Assembly: GCF_036248255.1 (NCBI RefSeq)
Contig: NZ_CP109178.1
Location: forward strand, 2,728,001-2,792,000
Direction of reading: 5' to 3'
Length of the DNA stretch: 64,000 nucleotides
Origin: Streptomyces sp. NBC_01717
GTDB taxonomy: Bacteria; Actinomycetota; Actinomycetes; Streptomycetales; Streptomycetaceae
The notes below the pieces were generated by a model. The model worked only from the letters and a program-made list of their open reading frames with translations, was not told the DNA's origin and did no database searches. Made by a program: the position numbers and the translations under genes. This document shows, piece by piece, positions 8,606 through 17,927 of the stretch (positions within the stretch are counted from its first letter, which is position 1; each line of letters starts with the position of its first letter).

Positions 8606-9298
8606 TCAGCCGCGTTCGAAGCGGTAACCCATGCCCGGTTCGGTGACGAAGTGCCGGGGGTGCGAGGGGTCCGCCTCCAGCTTGCGCCGGAGCTGGGCCA
8701 TGTAGACCCGCAGATAGTTGGTCTCGGTGCCGTACGAAGGCCCCCACACCTCCTGCAGCAGCTGCTTCTGGCTGACGAGCCGGCCGCTGTTGCGCACCAG
8801 CACCTCCAGCAGATGCCACTCGGTCGGGGTGAGCCGCACGTCGCGTCCCTCGCGCTGGACCTTCTTCGCCGCCAGGTCGACGGTGAACCCCTCGGTCTCG
8901 ACCATCACGATGTCGTCGGCGCCGTCCTGGCCGACCGGTTCGGCCCGCCGGACCGAGGCGCGCAGCCGGGCCAGCAGCTCGTCCATGCCGAACGGCTTGG
9001 TGACGTAGTCGTCGGCTCCTGCGTCCAGCGCCTCGACCTTCTCGTCGGAGGTGTGGCGGGCGGAGAGCACCAGGATCGGCACCCGGGTCCAGCCGCGCAG
9101 CCCCCTGATCACCTCCACGCCGTCCATGTCCGGCAGTCCGAGGTCGAGGACGACGACATCGGGGTGGCGCGCGGCGGCGAGCTGGAGGGCGGTCGCACCG
9201 TCGGGCGCCGCGTCCACCTCGTACTTGCGTGCCTTCAGATTGATCACGAGGGCGCGTACGATCTGCGGCTCGTCGTCGACCACAAGCACCCGGGTCAT
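8606..9298 (-). CDS. kdpE: KdpE response regulator
   Basis: A 230-residue OmpR/PhoB-type response regulator. The receiver domain (1-115) has the acidic pair D8/D9, phosphoacceptor D52 (VVVLDLGLPD), S79 and K101. The winged-helix domain (about 130-228) has RLTPTEWHLLEVLV and ETNYLRVYMAQLRRKLE. It lies 64 bases downstream of kdpD on the same strand. Phosphorylated KdpE switches on kdpFABC when K+ is low. The assignment rests on similarity to KdpE and on context. Confidence 0.92.
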   Translation of the reverse strand: MTRVLVVDDEPQIVRALVINLKARKYEVDAAPDGATALQLAAARHPDVVVLDLGLPDMDGVEVIRGLRGWTRVPILVLSARHTSDEKVEALDAGADDYVTKPFGMDELLARLRASVRRAEPVGQDGADDIVMVETEGFTVDLAAKKVQREGRDVRLTPTEWHLLEVLVRNSGRLVSQKQLLQEVWGPSYGTETNYLRVYMAQLRRKLEADPSHPRHFVTEPGMGYRFERG

Positions 9299-9362
9299 AG
9301 GGAACCTGCCTTTCTGCTGTACGGAATTGCTACGGAGAGCGGTACTGGTATCAGTGCGGCGA

Positions 9363-11906
9363 TCACGAGACGGCCTGCGCGGGCAGATCGGTACCGGTCG
9401 GAACGTATCCCGATACCGCCTTGAGCGTCAGGACCATGGTCATGCCACCACCGGGGGTGTCCTCGGCGTCGAGAGTGCCGCCCATGGACTCCACGAAGCC
9501 GCGGGCGACGGCGAGCCCCAGGCCGACGCCGGCGCCGCGCGGGGCGTCGCCGTAACGCTGGAAGGGTTCGAAGATCCGCTCCTTGCCCTCGTCGGGGACG
9601 CCGGGACCGCGGTCGGCCACCCGGAGCTCGACCCGGGAGCCGAGCGCGCTGGCGGCCACGGTGACGCGCTCCCCGTCGGGGCTGTACTTGACGGCGTTCT
9701 CGACGATGTTCGCGACGGCCCGCTCCAGCAGCCCCGGGTCGACGGCGACCATCGGCAGCGTCTCCGGGATGTCCAGGTCGACGCTGCCCTCCGGTACGCC
9801 TCCGAGCGCCATCGGGACCACCTCGTCGAGGTCGATCTCGCGGATCAGCGGGGTGACGGTGCCGGTCTGCAGCCTCGACATGTCGAGGAGGTTGCCGACC
9901 AGATGGTCGAGCCGGTCGGCGCCGTTCTCGATGCCTTCGAGGAGCTCCGCCTCATCCGCCTCCGACCAGGCAACGTCGTCGGAGCGCAGCGAGCTGACGG
10001 CGGCCTTGATGGCGGCCAGCGGGGTCCGCAGATCGTGGCTGACGGCGGCGAGGAGCGCGGTCCTTATCCGGTTCCCCTCGGCGAGCCGACGGGCCTCCTC
10101 CGCCTCCCCGACCAGGCGCTGCCGGTCGAGTACGACGGCGGCCTGGGCGGCGAACGCGCCGAGTACCCGGCGGTCCTCGGCGGGCAGCACCCGGCCGGAG
10201 AGCGCGAGCGCCATGTGGTCGCCCACGGGCATGTCCACATCGGCGTCCTCGGGGCGGGAGACGGGCGCAGGGCCGACACTGCCCGCACAGGTCCACGGGT
10301 CGACGTCGCTGCGCCGCTCGAGGAGCGCCACGGACTCCATCGCGAAGGTCTCGCGGACCCGGTCCAGCAGGGCGTCCAGGGCGGTCTCGCCCCGCAGCAC
10401 GCTGCCGGCCAGGAAGGACAGGATCTCGGACTCGGCTCGCAGTCGGGCCGCCTGATGGGTACGGCGGGCCGCCAGGTCGACGACGGAGGCAACTGACACC
10501 GCGACCGCGAAGAAGATCACGATGGCGACCAAGTTCCTCGGGTCCTGCACCGTCAGGGTGTGGGTCGGCGGGGTGAACCAGTAGTTCAGCAGCAGCGAGC
10601 CGACGGCCGCGGACGCGAGGGCGGGCAGCAGCCCGCCGAGCAGGGCTGCTGCGACCGTCATGAAGAGGAAGAGCAGGACGTCGTTGGCGAGCCCCGGACC
10701 GTTCGTCATTCTGGTCAGGAGCAGCGTGAGCAGGACCGGACCGCCGACCCCGGTCAACCAGCCCCAGATGATCCGGGCCCGGCCGAGCCGGGCGCCGCGG
10801 GCGATCGGCAGTCCGCGGCCCTTGGCGACCTCGTTGTGCGTGACGATGTGGACGTCGAGGTCGGGGCCGGACTCGCGGGCGACGGTGGCGCCGACGCCGG
10901 GGCCGTAGATGTACTGCCAGGCCTTGCGGCGGCTGGAGCCGAGCACGATCTGAGTGGCGTTGACACCCCGGGCGAACGCGAGGAGTGCCGAGGGTATGTC
11001 GTCGCCGATGACGTGGTGGAACGTACCGCCGAGGTCCTCGACGAGGGTGCGCTGAGCGGTGAGTTCCTTGGGCGACGCGGAGGTCAGTCCGTCGCTGCGG
11101 GCGATGTAGACGGCGAGGATCTCGCCCCCTGAGCCTTTTGCGGCCATCCGGGACGCGCGGCGGATGAGCGTACGGCCCTCGGGTCCGCCGGTCAGCCCGA
11201 CGACGATGCGTTCGCGAGCCTGCCAGGTGGTGCTGATGTTGTGTTCGCCGCGGTACTGCTGGAGGTACTCGTCGACCCGGTCGGCGACCCAGAGCAGGGC
11301 GAGCTCGCGCAGGGCGGTGAGGTTGCCCGGGCGGAAGTAGTTGGACAGGGACGCGTCGATCCGGTCCGGCTTGTAGATGTTGCCGTGGGCCATCCGGCGG
11401 CGCAGTGCCTGGGGTGACATGTCGACCAGCTCGATCTGGTCCGCCCGGCGGACGACCTCGTCGGGGACGGTCTCACGCTGCCGCACGCCGGTTATGGACT
11501 CGACGACGTCGCCGAGCGACTCCAGGTGCTGGATGTTGACGGTGGAGACGACGTCGATGCCCGCCTGGAGGAGCTCTTCGACGTCCTGCCAGCGTTTGGC
11601 GTTGCGGGAGCCCGGCACATTGGTGTGGGCCAGTTCGTCCACCAGGGCGACGGCCGGGGCACGGTCCAGGACCGCGTCGACGTCCATCTCGCTGAAGACG
11701 GTGTCCCGGTATTCGATCGCGCGGCGCGGGACCTGCTCCAGGCCGTGCAGCATCACCTCGGTGCGCGGCCGGTTGTGGTGTTCCACGAACCCGACGACGC
11801 AGTCGGTGCCCCGCTCCACCCGACGGTGGGCCTCGGAGAGCATCGCGTACGTCTTGCCGACGCCCGGTGCCGCGCCCAGGTAGATCCGAAGCTTGCCGCG
11901 TGCCAT
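9363..11906 (-). CDS. kdpD: KdpD sensor histidine kinase
   Basis: An 847-residue membrane kinase that senses low K+ or osmotic stress and phosphorylates KdpE. Domains in order: KdpD N-terminal domain with Walker A (GAAPGVGKT, residues 11-19) and VDELAHTNVPGS; a universal-stress-like domain (about 230-355); four membrane helices (about 375-475); a GAF-like region (about 500-590); HisKA with the phosphorylated His near residue 623 (AVSHDLRTPLAAIK); and the HATPase domain ending with GVGLGLAVARGF. The length is close to family norms. The ABC ATPase gene upstream ends in its own U-tract terminator, so kdpDE should have a separate promoter in 11907-12071. Confidence 0.95.
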   Translation of the reverse strand: MARGKLRIYLGAAPGVGKTYAMLSEAHRRVERGTDCVVGFVEHHNRPRTEVMLHGLEQVPRRAIEYRDTVFSEMDVDAVLDRAPAVALVDELAHTNVPGSRNAKRWQDVEELLQAGIDVVSTVNIQHLESLGDVVESITGVRQRETVPDEVVRRADQIELVDMSPQALRRRMAHGNIYKPDRIDASLSNYFRPGNLTALRELALLWVADRVDEYLQQYRGEHNISTTWQARERIVVGLTGGPEGRTLIRRASRMAAKGSGGEILAVYIARSDGLTSASPKELTAQRTLVEDLGGTFHHVIGDDIPSALLAFARGVNATQIVLGSSRRKAWQYIYGPGVGATVARESGPDLDVHIVTHNEVAKGRGLPIARGARLGRARIIWGWLTGVGGPVLLTLLLTRMTNGPGLANDVLLFLFMTVAAALLGGLLPALASAAVGSLLLNYWFTPPTHTLTVQDPRNLVAIVIFFAVAVSVASVVDLAARRTHQAARLRAESEILSFLAGSVLRGETALDALLDRVRETFAMESVALLERRSDVDPWTCAGSVGPAPVSRPEDADVDMPVGDHMALALSGRVLPAEDRRVLGAFAAQAAVVLDRQRLVGEAEEARRLAEGNRIRTALLAAVSHDLRTPLAAIKAAVSSLRSDDVAWSEADEAELLEGIENGADRLDHLVGNLLDMSRLQTGTVTPLIREIDLDEVVPMALGGVPEGSVDLDIPETLPMVAVDPGLLERAVANIVENAVKYSPDGERVTVAASALGSRVELRVADRGPGVPDEGKERIFEPFQRYGDAPRGAGVGLGLAVARGFVESMGGTLDAEDTPGGGMTMVLTLKAVSGYVPTGTDLPAQAVS

Positions 11907-12071
11907 GGCCCCATTGTCTTTCAGATGAGCGACTGCGGCCGATGCGGCAGCCGCTGACGAAGCTACCTCGAATATTTACGACAAAAGGGACGCAAGGTCG
12001 GACAGGAGACCGAATTGACAGAATTCTGATGCCCCTGAACGGGGAGACAGCGCATATCACGACAGGTAACG

Positions 12072-12098
12072 AAAAAGTGCCCGGACGAGCCCGGACAC
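12072..12098 (-). terminator. U-tract intrinsic terminator after the ABC ATPase gene
   Basis: On the minus strand a GTGTCCGG/CCGGGCAC stem with a short loop is followed by five T residues (12072-12076). It starts 8 bases past the stop at 12106. A classical U-tract terminator is uncommon in Streptomyces, which makes this a well-supported transcript end. Confidence 0.8.
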
Positions 12099-12105
12099 CC
12101 CTCCC

Positions 12106-12858
12106 CTACGCGTGCTGCTCGGCGACAAGCCCGTCCCTCAGCTCCAGCACCCGGTCCGCCAGCCCCAGCAACTGCGCATCGTGCGTCGCCACCAACGCGG
12201 TCACCCCCTCGCTCCGCACCACCGCCCGCAACAGCTCCATCACGGCGAGCCCCGTCTCCGCGTCGAGCTGTCCCGTCGGCTCGTCCGCGATCAGCAGCGC
12301 GGGCCGGTTGGCGAGCGCACGAGCGATGGCGACGCGCTGCTGCTGGCCGCCGGAGAGCTCCCCGGGTCGCTGCGCACCGTGGTCGCCGAGCCCGACCAGG
12401 GAGAGCAGCAACGCCACCCGGTCCTCCCGCTCGCGCGGGTCCGCCTTGCGCAGCCGCATCGGTACGCCGACGTTCTCCGCGGCGGTCAGGATCGGGATCA
12501 GGCCGAACGACTGGAAGATGAAGCCGATCCGGTCCCGGCGCAGCTCCAGCAGCCCGTCCTCGCCGAGCTCGGAAAGGTCCGTGCCGTCGACGGTGATCCG
12601 GCCGCGGTCGGGGCTGTCGAGGCCGCCGACCAGGTTCAGCAGGGTCGTCTTGCCGGAGCCTGAGCGCCCCTTGAGTGCGACGAGTTCACCGCGCGGCACG
12701 TCGAAGGAGATCCCGCGCAGCGCGTGGACGGCGCCCGCGCCGCTTCCGTACGAGCGGTGCAGGTCCTCGATGCGGACCATCGGCCCGCGGGCCGGGTCCT
12801 CGGCGACCGCCGTGCCGCCCTGCCCGCCCGTGCTCTTTTCGCCGGTGCTGTCGGTCAT
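12106..12858 (-). CDS. ABC transporter ATP-binding protein (LolD/MacB type)
   Basis: A 250-residue ATPase. Walker A is GRSGSGKTT (64-72), the Q-loop IFQSFG is near 115-119, the signature LSGGQQQR starts at 168 and Walker B LLIADEP starts near 188, followed by GQLDAETG and the switch His in VATHD. The best match is the MacB/LolD/FtsE group, which works with FtsX-type permeases. No permease gene is adjacent, so it is an isolated subunit set between kdpC and kdpD. The ATG at 12858 has a clear GGGGGAG ribosome site; an in-frame upstream start at 12999 would add 47 residues of poor sequence. Strong hairpins on both sides make it a one-gene transcript. Confidence 0.85.
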   Translation of the reverse strand: MTDSTGEKSTGGQGGTAVAEDPARGPMVRIEDLHRSYGSGAGAVHALRGISFDVPRGELVALKGRSGSGKTTLLNLVGGLDSPDRGRITVDGTDLSELGEDGLLELRRDRIGFIFQSFGLIPILTAAENVGVPMRLRKADPREREDRVALLLSLVGLGDHGAQRPGELSGGQQQRVAIARALANRPALLIADEPTGQLDAETGLAVMELLRAVVRSEGVTALVATHDAQLLGLADRVLELRDGLVAEQHA

Positions 12859-12955
12859 GCGCTCCCCCATGCGTGGTTGGTCCTCGTCGGCCGCCAGTAT
12901 GTGCATGAGGCACACGGCCGGGCAATGCCCGAGATCCTCCGGGCGGACACGGCGT

Positions 12956-12995
12956 CGGGCCGCCGTGGTCCGTACAGCATGACCACGGCGGCCCG
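12956..12995 (-). terminator. Terminator of the kdpFABC operon
   Basis: A perfect 15-bp stem (CGGGCCGCCGTGGTC, complement 12981-12995) with a 10-base loop starts 20 bases past the kdpC stop at 13016. Confidence 0.75.
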
Positions 12996-13015
12996 GCACA
13001 TCCGTCGGCGGCGAA

Positions 13016-13693
13016 TCAACCCCCGTTCACCAGCTCCTTGAGTGCGATGTTGAGCTTCAGGACGTTGACCCGGGGCTCCCCCACGAAACCGAGGGTCCGG
13101 CCGTCGGTGTGCTGTTCCACCAGCTTCTCCACCTGGTCGACGCCGAGGTGGTTCCGCTCGGCGACGCGGCGTACCTGGAGCTGTGCGTACTGCGGGGAGA
13201 TGTCCGGGTCGAGACCGGAACCGGAGGAGGTGACGGCGTCGGCCGGCACGGCCGAGGGGCTGACCGCGTGGCCGGGCACGGAGTTGTCCTTGACCACGGC
13301 GGCCTTGGCGGCGGTGACCCAGTCGATCAGGTCCTTGTTGTCGCCGGACCGGTTGGTCGCACCGGAAAGGATCAGCTTGTACTGGGTGTTGACGCTGTTG
13401 CTGCCGAGGCCGTTGGACGGGCGCGGCTGGAACCACTTGAGGTCCGGGGCCGCGGTCTCCTCGCCCTTCTTCAGCGGCAGGTCGTAGCGCTGGCCGATGA
13501 GTTCGGAGCCGACGACCTTGCCGTTCGCCGTGATCTCGGACCCGTTGGCCTTGCCCGGGAGGATGCCCTGGGCGACACCGGTGACGGCGAGCGGGTAGAT
13601 CACGCCGCAGACGATCGTCAGGACGAGCAGGGCGCGCAGCCCGGCCCAGAGCAGCCGAACGGTGTTTCCTGCGGAGTTGTTCATGGAGGTCAT
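13016..13693 (-). CDS. kdpC: KdpC, K+-transporting ATPase subunit C
   Basis: A 225-residue single-span subunit. One membrane helix near the N-terminus (about residues 12-42, LLVLTIVCGVIYPLAVTG) is followed by an extracytoplasmic domain with the family elements GSELIGQ, FQPRPS and SGSGLDPDISPQYAQLQV. The C-terminal VGEPRVNVLKLN is characteristic. KdpC stabilises KdpB-ATP binding and is needed to assemble the P-type K+ pump. It starts 7 bases after the kdpB stop. A second in-frame ATG three codons in (MNNSAG) could be the true start. Confidence 0.95.
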   Translation of the reverse strand: MTSMNNSAGNTVRLLWAGLRALLVLTIVCGVIYPLAVTGVAQGILPGKANGSEITANGKVVGSELIGQRYDLPLKKGEETAAPDLKWFQPRPSNGLGSNSVNTQYKLILSGATNRSGDNKDLIDWVTAAKAAVVKDNSVPGHAVSPSAVPADAVTSSGSGLDPDISPQYAQLQVRRVAERNHLGVDQVEKLVEQHTDGRTLGFVGEPRVNVLKLNIALKELVNGG

Positions 13694-13700
13694 GGCGCGA

Positions 13701-15836
13701 TCAGCCGATTCCGGGAATGAGGGAGATGAGCAGGTCGATGATCTTGATGCCGATGAACGGGGCGACCAGGCCGCCGAGGCCGTAGATCCCGATGTTGCGG
13801 CGGAGCATCGAGTCGGCGCTGCTCGGCCGGTAGCGCACGCCCTTCAGGGCGAGCGGCACCAGCGCAATGATGATCAGCGCGTTGAAGATGACCGCGGACA
13901 GGATCGCGGACTCCGGCGAGGACAGCTGCATGATGTTCAGCTTGTCCAGGCCCGGGTAGACCACCGCGAACATCGCCGGGATGATCGCGAAGTACTTCGC
14001 GACGTCGTTGGCGATCGAGAAGGTCGTCAGCGCGCCGCGGGTGATCAGCAACTGCTTGCCGATCTCCACGATCTCGATGAGCTTGGTCGGGTTGGAGTCC
14101 AGGTCCACCATGTTCCCGGCCTCCTTGGCGGCCGAGGTACCGGTGTTCATCGCCACGCCGACGTCGGCCTGGGCCAGCGCGGGCGCGTCGTTGGTGCCGT
14201 CACCGGTCATCGCGACGAGCTTGCCGCCCGCCTGCTCACGCTTGATGAGGGCCATCTTGTCCTCGGGCGTGGCCTCGGCGAGGAAGTCGTCGACCCCCGC
14301 CTCCTCGGCGATGGCCTTCGCGGTCAGCGGGTTGTCACCGGTGATCATCACGGTCCGGATGCCCATCCGGCGCAGCTCGTCGAACCGCTCCCGCATCCCT
14401 TCCTTGACGACGTCCTTGAGATGGATGACGCCGAGGACCCGGGCGCCCTGCTCGTCGTCGACGGCGACGAGCAGCGGCGTGCCGCCCGCCTGGGAGATCC
14501 GGTCCGTGAGCGTGCGGGCGTCCGGCGAGACGGTGCCGCCCCGCTCCTCGACCCAGGCGACGACCGAGCCGGTCGCACCCTTGCGGATCCTGCGTCCCTC
14601 GACGTCCACACCCGACATCCGGGTCTGTGCGGTGAAGCCGACCCAGTCGGCCCCGACGAGCTCGCCCTGGTGACGCTCGCGAAGCCCGTACTTGTCCTTG
14701 GCCAGTACGACGACGGAGCGGCCCTCGGGCGTCTCGTCGGCGAGCGAGGAGAGCTGTGCGGCGTCCGCCAGCTCGGCCTCCGTCGTGCCCTTGACGGGTA
14801 CGAACTCGGCGGCCTGCCGGTTGCCGAGCGTGATCGTGCCGGTCTTGTCGAGCAGCAGCGTCGACACATCGCCGGCGGCCTCGACGGCGCGTCCCGACAT
14901 GGCGAGCACATTGCGCTGGACGAGGCGGTCCATGCCCGCGATACCGATCGCGGAGAGCAGCGCGCCGATCGTGGTCGGGATCAGACACACCAGCAGGGCG
15001 GTCAGCACGATCATCGACTGCTTGGCACCCGCGTAGATCGCGAACGGCTGCAGGGTGACGACCGCGAGCAGGAAGACGATGGTCAGGGACGCGAGCAGGA
15101 TGTTCAGCGCGATCTCGTTGGGCGTCTTCTGCCGGGAGGCACCCTCGACCAGACTGATCATCCGGTCGATGAACGTCTCACCCGGCTTGGTGGTGACCTT
15201 GATGACGACGCGGTCGGAGAGCACCTTCGTACCACCGGTCACGGCCGAGCGGTCGCCACCCGACTCCCGGATGACCGGCGCCGACTCCCCGGTGATGGCC
15301 GACTCGTCGACGCTGGCGACACCCTCGACGACGTCACCGTCGCCGGGGATGATGTCGCCCGCCTCGCAGACCACCAGGTCACCGATGCGCAGATCGGTGC
15401 CGGGCACCTGCTCCTCGGTCCTGCCGTCCTTGGACAGCCGGCGCGCGACGGTGTCGGTCTTGGCCTTGCGCAGCGTGTCGGCCTGAGCCTTGCCACGGCC
15501 CTCGGCGACCGCCTCCGCCAGATTGGCGAAGATCGTGGTGAGCCAGAGCCACGCGGCGATCGCCCAGCCGAACCAGTCGGTCGGGTCCATGGCGGCCAGA
15601 ACGGTGGTGACCACCGAACCGACCAGCACCACGAACATCACCGGCGACTTGATCATCACCCGGGGGTCGAGCTTGCGTACCGCGTCGGGGAAGGATTTGA
15701 GCAGCTGCTTCGGGTCGAACAGACCTGCGCCGACACGCCCTTCATCCTTGTGCCCCGTGGGCACGTCGCTGTGCGGCGCCCGAGTGGGAGTAGTCGTGGA
15801 CACGATGTCCTCTTGCTTCTCTATTCGAGTGGTCAT
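13701..15836 (-). CDS. kdpB: KdpB, catalytic P-type ATPase subunit
   Basis: A 711-residue P-type ATPase that powers K+ uptake through KdpA. The phosphorylation motif [10 protein letters not shown] has its Asp at about residue 330. [20 protein letters not shown] and [20 protein letters not shown] mark the phosphatase and hinge regions. Membrane helices occupy the N-terminal, middle and C-terminal parts. The ATG overlaps the kdpA stop (ATGA, 15833-15836), so kdpB is translationally coupled; a GTG about 12 codons later is an alternative. The N-terminal ~30 residues are a polar extension. Confidence 0.96.
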   Translation of the reverse strand: MTTRIEKQEDIVSTTTPTRAPHSDVPTGHKDEGRVGAGLFDPKQLLKSFPDAVRKLDPRVMIKSPVMFVVLVGSVVTTVLAAMDPTDWFGWAIAAWLWLTTIFANLAEAVAEGRGKAQADTLRKAKTDTVARRLSKDGRTEEQVPGTDLRIGDLVVCEAGDIIPGDGDVVEGVASVDESAITGESAPVIRESGGDRSAVTGGTKVLSDRVVIKVTTKPGETFIDRMISLVEGASRQKTPNEIALNILLASLTIVFLLAVVTLQPFAIYAGAKQSMIVLTALLVCLIPTTIGALLSAIGIAGMDRLVQRNVLAMSGRAVEAAGDVSTLLLDKTGTITLGNRQAAEFVPVKGTTEAELADAAQLSSLADETPEGRSVVVLAKDKYGLRERHQGELVGADWVGFTAQTRMSGVDVEGRRIRKGATGSVVAWVEERGGTVSPDARTLTDRISQAGGTPLLVAVDDEQGARVLGVIHLKDVVKEGMRERFDELRRMGIRTVMITGDNPLTAKAIAEEAGVDDFLAEATPEDKMALIKREQAGGKLVAMTGDGTNDAPALAQADVGVAMNTGTSAAKEAGNMVDLDSNPTKLIEIVEIGKQLLITRGALTTFSIANDVAKYFAIIPAMFAVVYPGLDKLNIMQLSSPESAILSAVIFNALIIIALVPLALKGVRYRPSSADSMLRRNIGIYGLGGLVAPFIGIKIIDLLISLIPGIG

Positions 15837-17497
15837 GACGCCAGCCCCTCGGCGAGCGGTCCCAGTGCCAGCGCGGGGAAGAAGGTCAGACCGGTGACGA
15901 TCAGGATCGTGCCGACCAGCAGACCGGTGAAGAGCGGCTTGTGCGTACCGAGCGTGCCCACGGTCGCCGGGACAGGCTTCTGCTCCGCGAGCGAACCCGC
16001 CAGCGCCAGAACGAACACCATGGGCAGGAACCGGCCCAACAGCATCGCGATCCCGATAGTGGTGTTGAACCACTGCGTGTCCGCGTTCAGACCCGCGAAC
16101 GCCGAACCGTTGTTGTTGGCACCCGACGTGTACGCGTACAGAATCTCGGAGAACCCGTGCGCACCCGAGTTCGTCATCGAGTTGACCGGAGTGGGCAGAG
16201 CCATCGCCGCAGCGGTGAAGCACAGCACCAGCGCCGGAGTGATCAGGATGTAGCACGCCGCAAGCTTGATCTCACGGGTACCGATCTTCTTGCCGAGGTA
16301 CTCCGGGGTACGACCGACCATCAGACCCGCGATGAACACCGCGATGATCGCCATGATCAACATGCCGTACAGGCCCGACCCGGTACCACCCGGAGCGATC
16401 TCACCGAGCTGCATACCCAGCATCGTGATACCGCCGCCGAAGCCGGTGAACGAGGAGTGGAAGGAGTTCACCGCACCGGTCGAGGTCAGCGTGGTGGCCA
16501 CCGCGAAGATCGACGAACCGCCGACCCCGAACCGGGTCTCCTTGCCCTCCATCGCCCCACCCGCGATGTCGAACGCCGGCCCGTGATGGGCGAACTCCGT
16601 CCACATCATCAACGCGGTGAAGCCCAGCCAGATCACACCCATCGTCGCCAGGATCGCGTACCCCTGCTTCAGGGAGCCCACCATCCGGCCGAACGTACGG
16701 GTCAACGCGAACGGAATGACCAGGATCAGGAAGATCTCAAGAAGGTTCGACAGCCCGTTGGGGTTCTCGAACGGATGCGCCGAGTTGGCGTTGAAGTAAC
16801 CACCACCATTGGTACCCAGCTCCTTGATCGCCTCCTGCGAGGCGACCGCACCACCGTTCCACTGCTGCGAGCCGCCCAGGAACTGGCCGACCCCGTGGAT
16901 ACCCGAGAAGTTCTGGATCGCACCGCACGCCACCAGGGCAACCGCACCCACCACCGAGATCGGCAGCAGGATCCGCACGGTGCCCCGCACCAGGTCGGAC
17001 CAGAAGTTGCCGAGCTCACCGGTACGCGAACGGGCAAAGCCCCGCACCAGCGCGACCGCGACAGCGATACCCACCGCGGCCGACACGAAGTTCTGCACCG
17101 CCAGACCACCGGTCTGCACGACATGGCCCATCGCCTGCTCGCCGTAGTACGACTGCCAGTTGGTGTTCGCGACGAACGACGCCGCCGTGTTGAACGCCTG
17201 GTCCGGATCGATCGAGGCGAAGCCGAGCGAGCCGGGCAGACTGCCCTGGACACGCTGCAGCAGATAGAGGAACAGCACGCTCACCGCGGAGAACGCCAGG
17301 ACACCACGCAGATAAGCGGGCCACCGCATCTCCGTATCAGGATTCGCACCGATGGACTTGTAGATCCACTTCTCGACCCGCAGATGCTTCTTCGAGGAGT
17401 AGACGGCGGCCATGTAGTCGCCGAGAGGGCGGTACGCCAGACCCAGCGCCACCACGAGCGCGAGCAGCTGGAGCACACCAGCAAGGACGGGGCTCAT
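15833..17497 (-). CDS. kdpA: KdpA, K+-binding and translocating subunit
   Basis: A 554-residue membrane protein with about ten transmembrane segments, related to the superfamily of K+ transporters and responsible for K+ selectivity. Recognisable elements include [49 protein letters not shown] (a selectivity-loop region) and [13 protein letters not shown] near the C-terminus. The length is typical. It starts 7 bases after kdpF and its stop overlaps the kdpB start. Confidence 0.96.
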   Translation of the reverse strand: MSPVLAGVLQLLALVVALGLAYRPLGDYMAAVYSSKKHLRVEKWIYKSIGANPDTEMRWPAYLRGVLAFSAVSVLFLYLLQRVQGSLPGSLGFASIDPDQAFNTAASFVANTNWQSYYGEQAMGHVVQTGGLAVQNFVSAAVGIAVAVALVRGFARSRTGELGNFWSDLVRGTVRILLPISVVGAVALVACGAIQNFSGIHGVGQFLGGSQQWNGGAVASQEAIKELGTNGGGYFNANSAHPFENPNGLSNLLEIFLILVIPFALTRTFGRMVGSLKQGYAILATMGVIWLGFTALMMWTEFAHHGPAFDIAGGAMEGKETRFGVGGSSIFAVATTLTSTGAVNSFHSSFTGFGGGITMLGMQLGEIAPGGTGSGLYGMLIMAIIAVFIAGLMVGRTPEYLGKKIGTREIKLAACYILITPALVLCFTAAAMALPTPVNSMTNSGAHGFSEILYAYTSGANNNGSAFAGLNADTQWFNTTIGIAMLLGRFLPMVFVLALAGSLAEQKPVPATVGTLGTHKPLFTGLLVGTILIVTGLTFFPALALGPLAEGLAS

Positions 17498-17504
17498 ATC
17501 GGGC

Positions 17505-17594
17505 TCAGAACCTCTCCGGGTACAGAAGGGCGAGGACGAGATAGCCCAGCAGAGCGACGGCCACGATCAGACCGACAACGTTCTCGGCAGTCAC
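17505..17594 (-). CDS. kdpF: KdpF, small stabilising subunit
   Basis: A 29-residue single-helix membrane peptide (GTG start; begins [12 protein letters not shown], ends LLYPERF). The C-terminal ALLYPERF is the usual KdpF signature. KdpF stabilises the KdpABC complex. It overlaps the stop of another tiny membrane gene by 4 bases (GTGA) and is 7 bases from kdpA. Confidence 0.9.
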   Translation of the reverse strand: MTAENVVGLIVAVALLGYLVLALLYPERF

Positions 17595-17674
17595 AGCTTC
17601 GCCACCCCCTTGGCAACGAGAGCCACCAGCGCGAAGACCGCGATCATGGTGACGACGAAGGCCATGTCGGCCAC
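17591..17674 (-). CDS. 27-residue membrane peptide at the head of the kdp operon
   Basis: A very small open frame: GTG start at 17672-17674, then ADMAFVVTMIAVFALVALVA, ending KGVAKL. It is one hydrophobic helix with a positively charged C-terminus. Support: an AGGAG ribosome site at the right distance (17683-17687), a 4-base GTGA overlap with kdpF, and placement as the first cistron of kdpFABC. It has no KdpF signature and is not one of the standard Kdp subunits. It could be a second stabilising peptide, a leader that couples kdpF translation, or a regulator. I know of no experimental role. Confidence 0.75.
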   Translation of the reverse strand: MADMAFVVTMIAVFALVALVAKGVAKL

Positions 17675-17791
17675 CGTGTGCTCCTAGATGAGATTCGGAT
17701 TTTCGGACCTCATGAGCAAACCCTCGTCCGAAGCCCCTGTGGCCTGCGTTGATGCCTTTCTTACGGGTAGGGGCGCGCCCTTGACGGCGCC

Positions 17792-17819
17792 CATACGTGC
17801 CTCATACGCGCCCCATATA
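17792..17819 (-). promoter_or_regulatory. Phased direct repeats upstream of kdp, possible KdpE site
   Basis: CATACG at 17792-17797, CATACG at 17803-17808 and CATATA at 17814-17819 repeat exactly every 11 bases, 118-145 bases upstream of the first kdp cistron. OmpR-type regulators such as KdpE bind direct repeats with about this spacing. The assignment to KdpE is inference. Confidence 0.4.
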
Positions 17820-17852
17820 TGCGCCGGTACGCGCGCCGCGCGGGCACACAGA

Positions 17853-17900
17853 AGGCCGGTGGGCCGTACTTCCCTGCGGGGAAGTACGGCCCACCGGCCT
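17853..17900 (-). terminator. Terminator of the DUF3710 gene, 22-bp perfect stem
   Basis: Arms 17853-17874 and 17879-17900 are perfectly complementary around a TGCG loop, 27 bases past the DUF3710 stop. It also insulates the kdp promoter from upstream reading. Confidence 0.85.
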
Positions 17901-17927
17901 GAGCTGTCTCGAGCCGCGGTCGGCGAC

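Noticed and set aside
13662..17752. Long plus-strand frames opposite kdpA and kdpB
   Set aside because: Antisense to well-conserved Kdp subunits; no start signals and no recognisable protein features.
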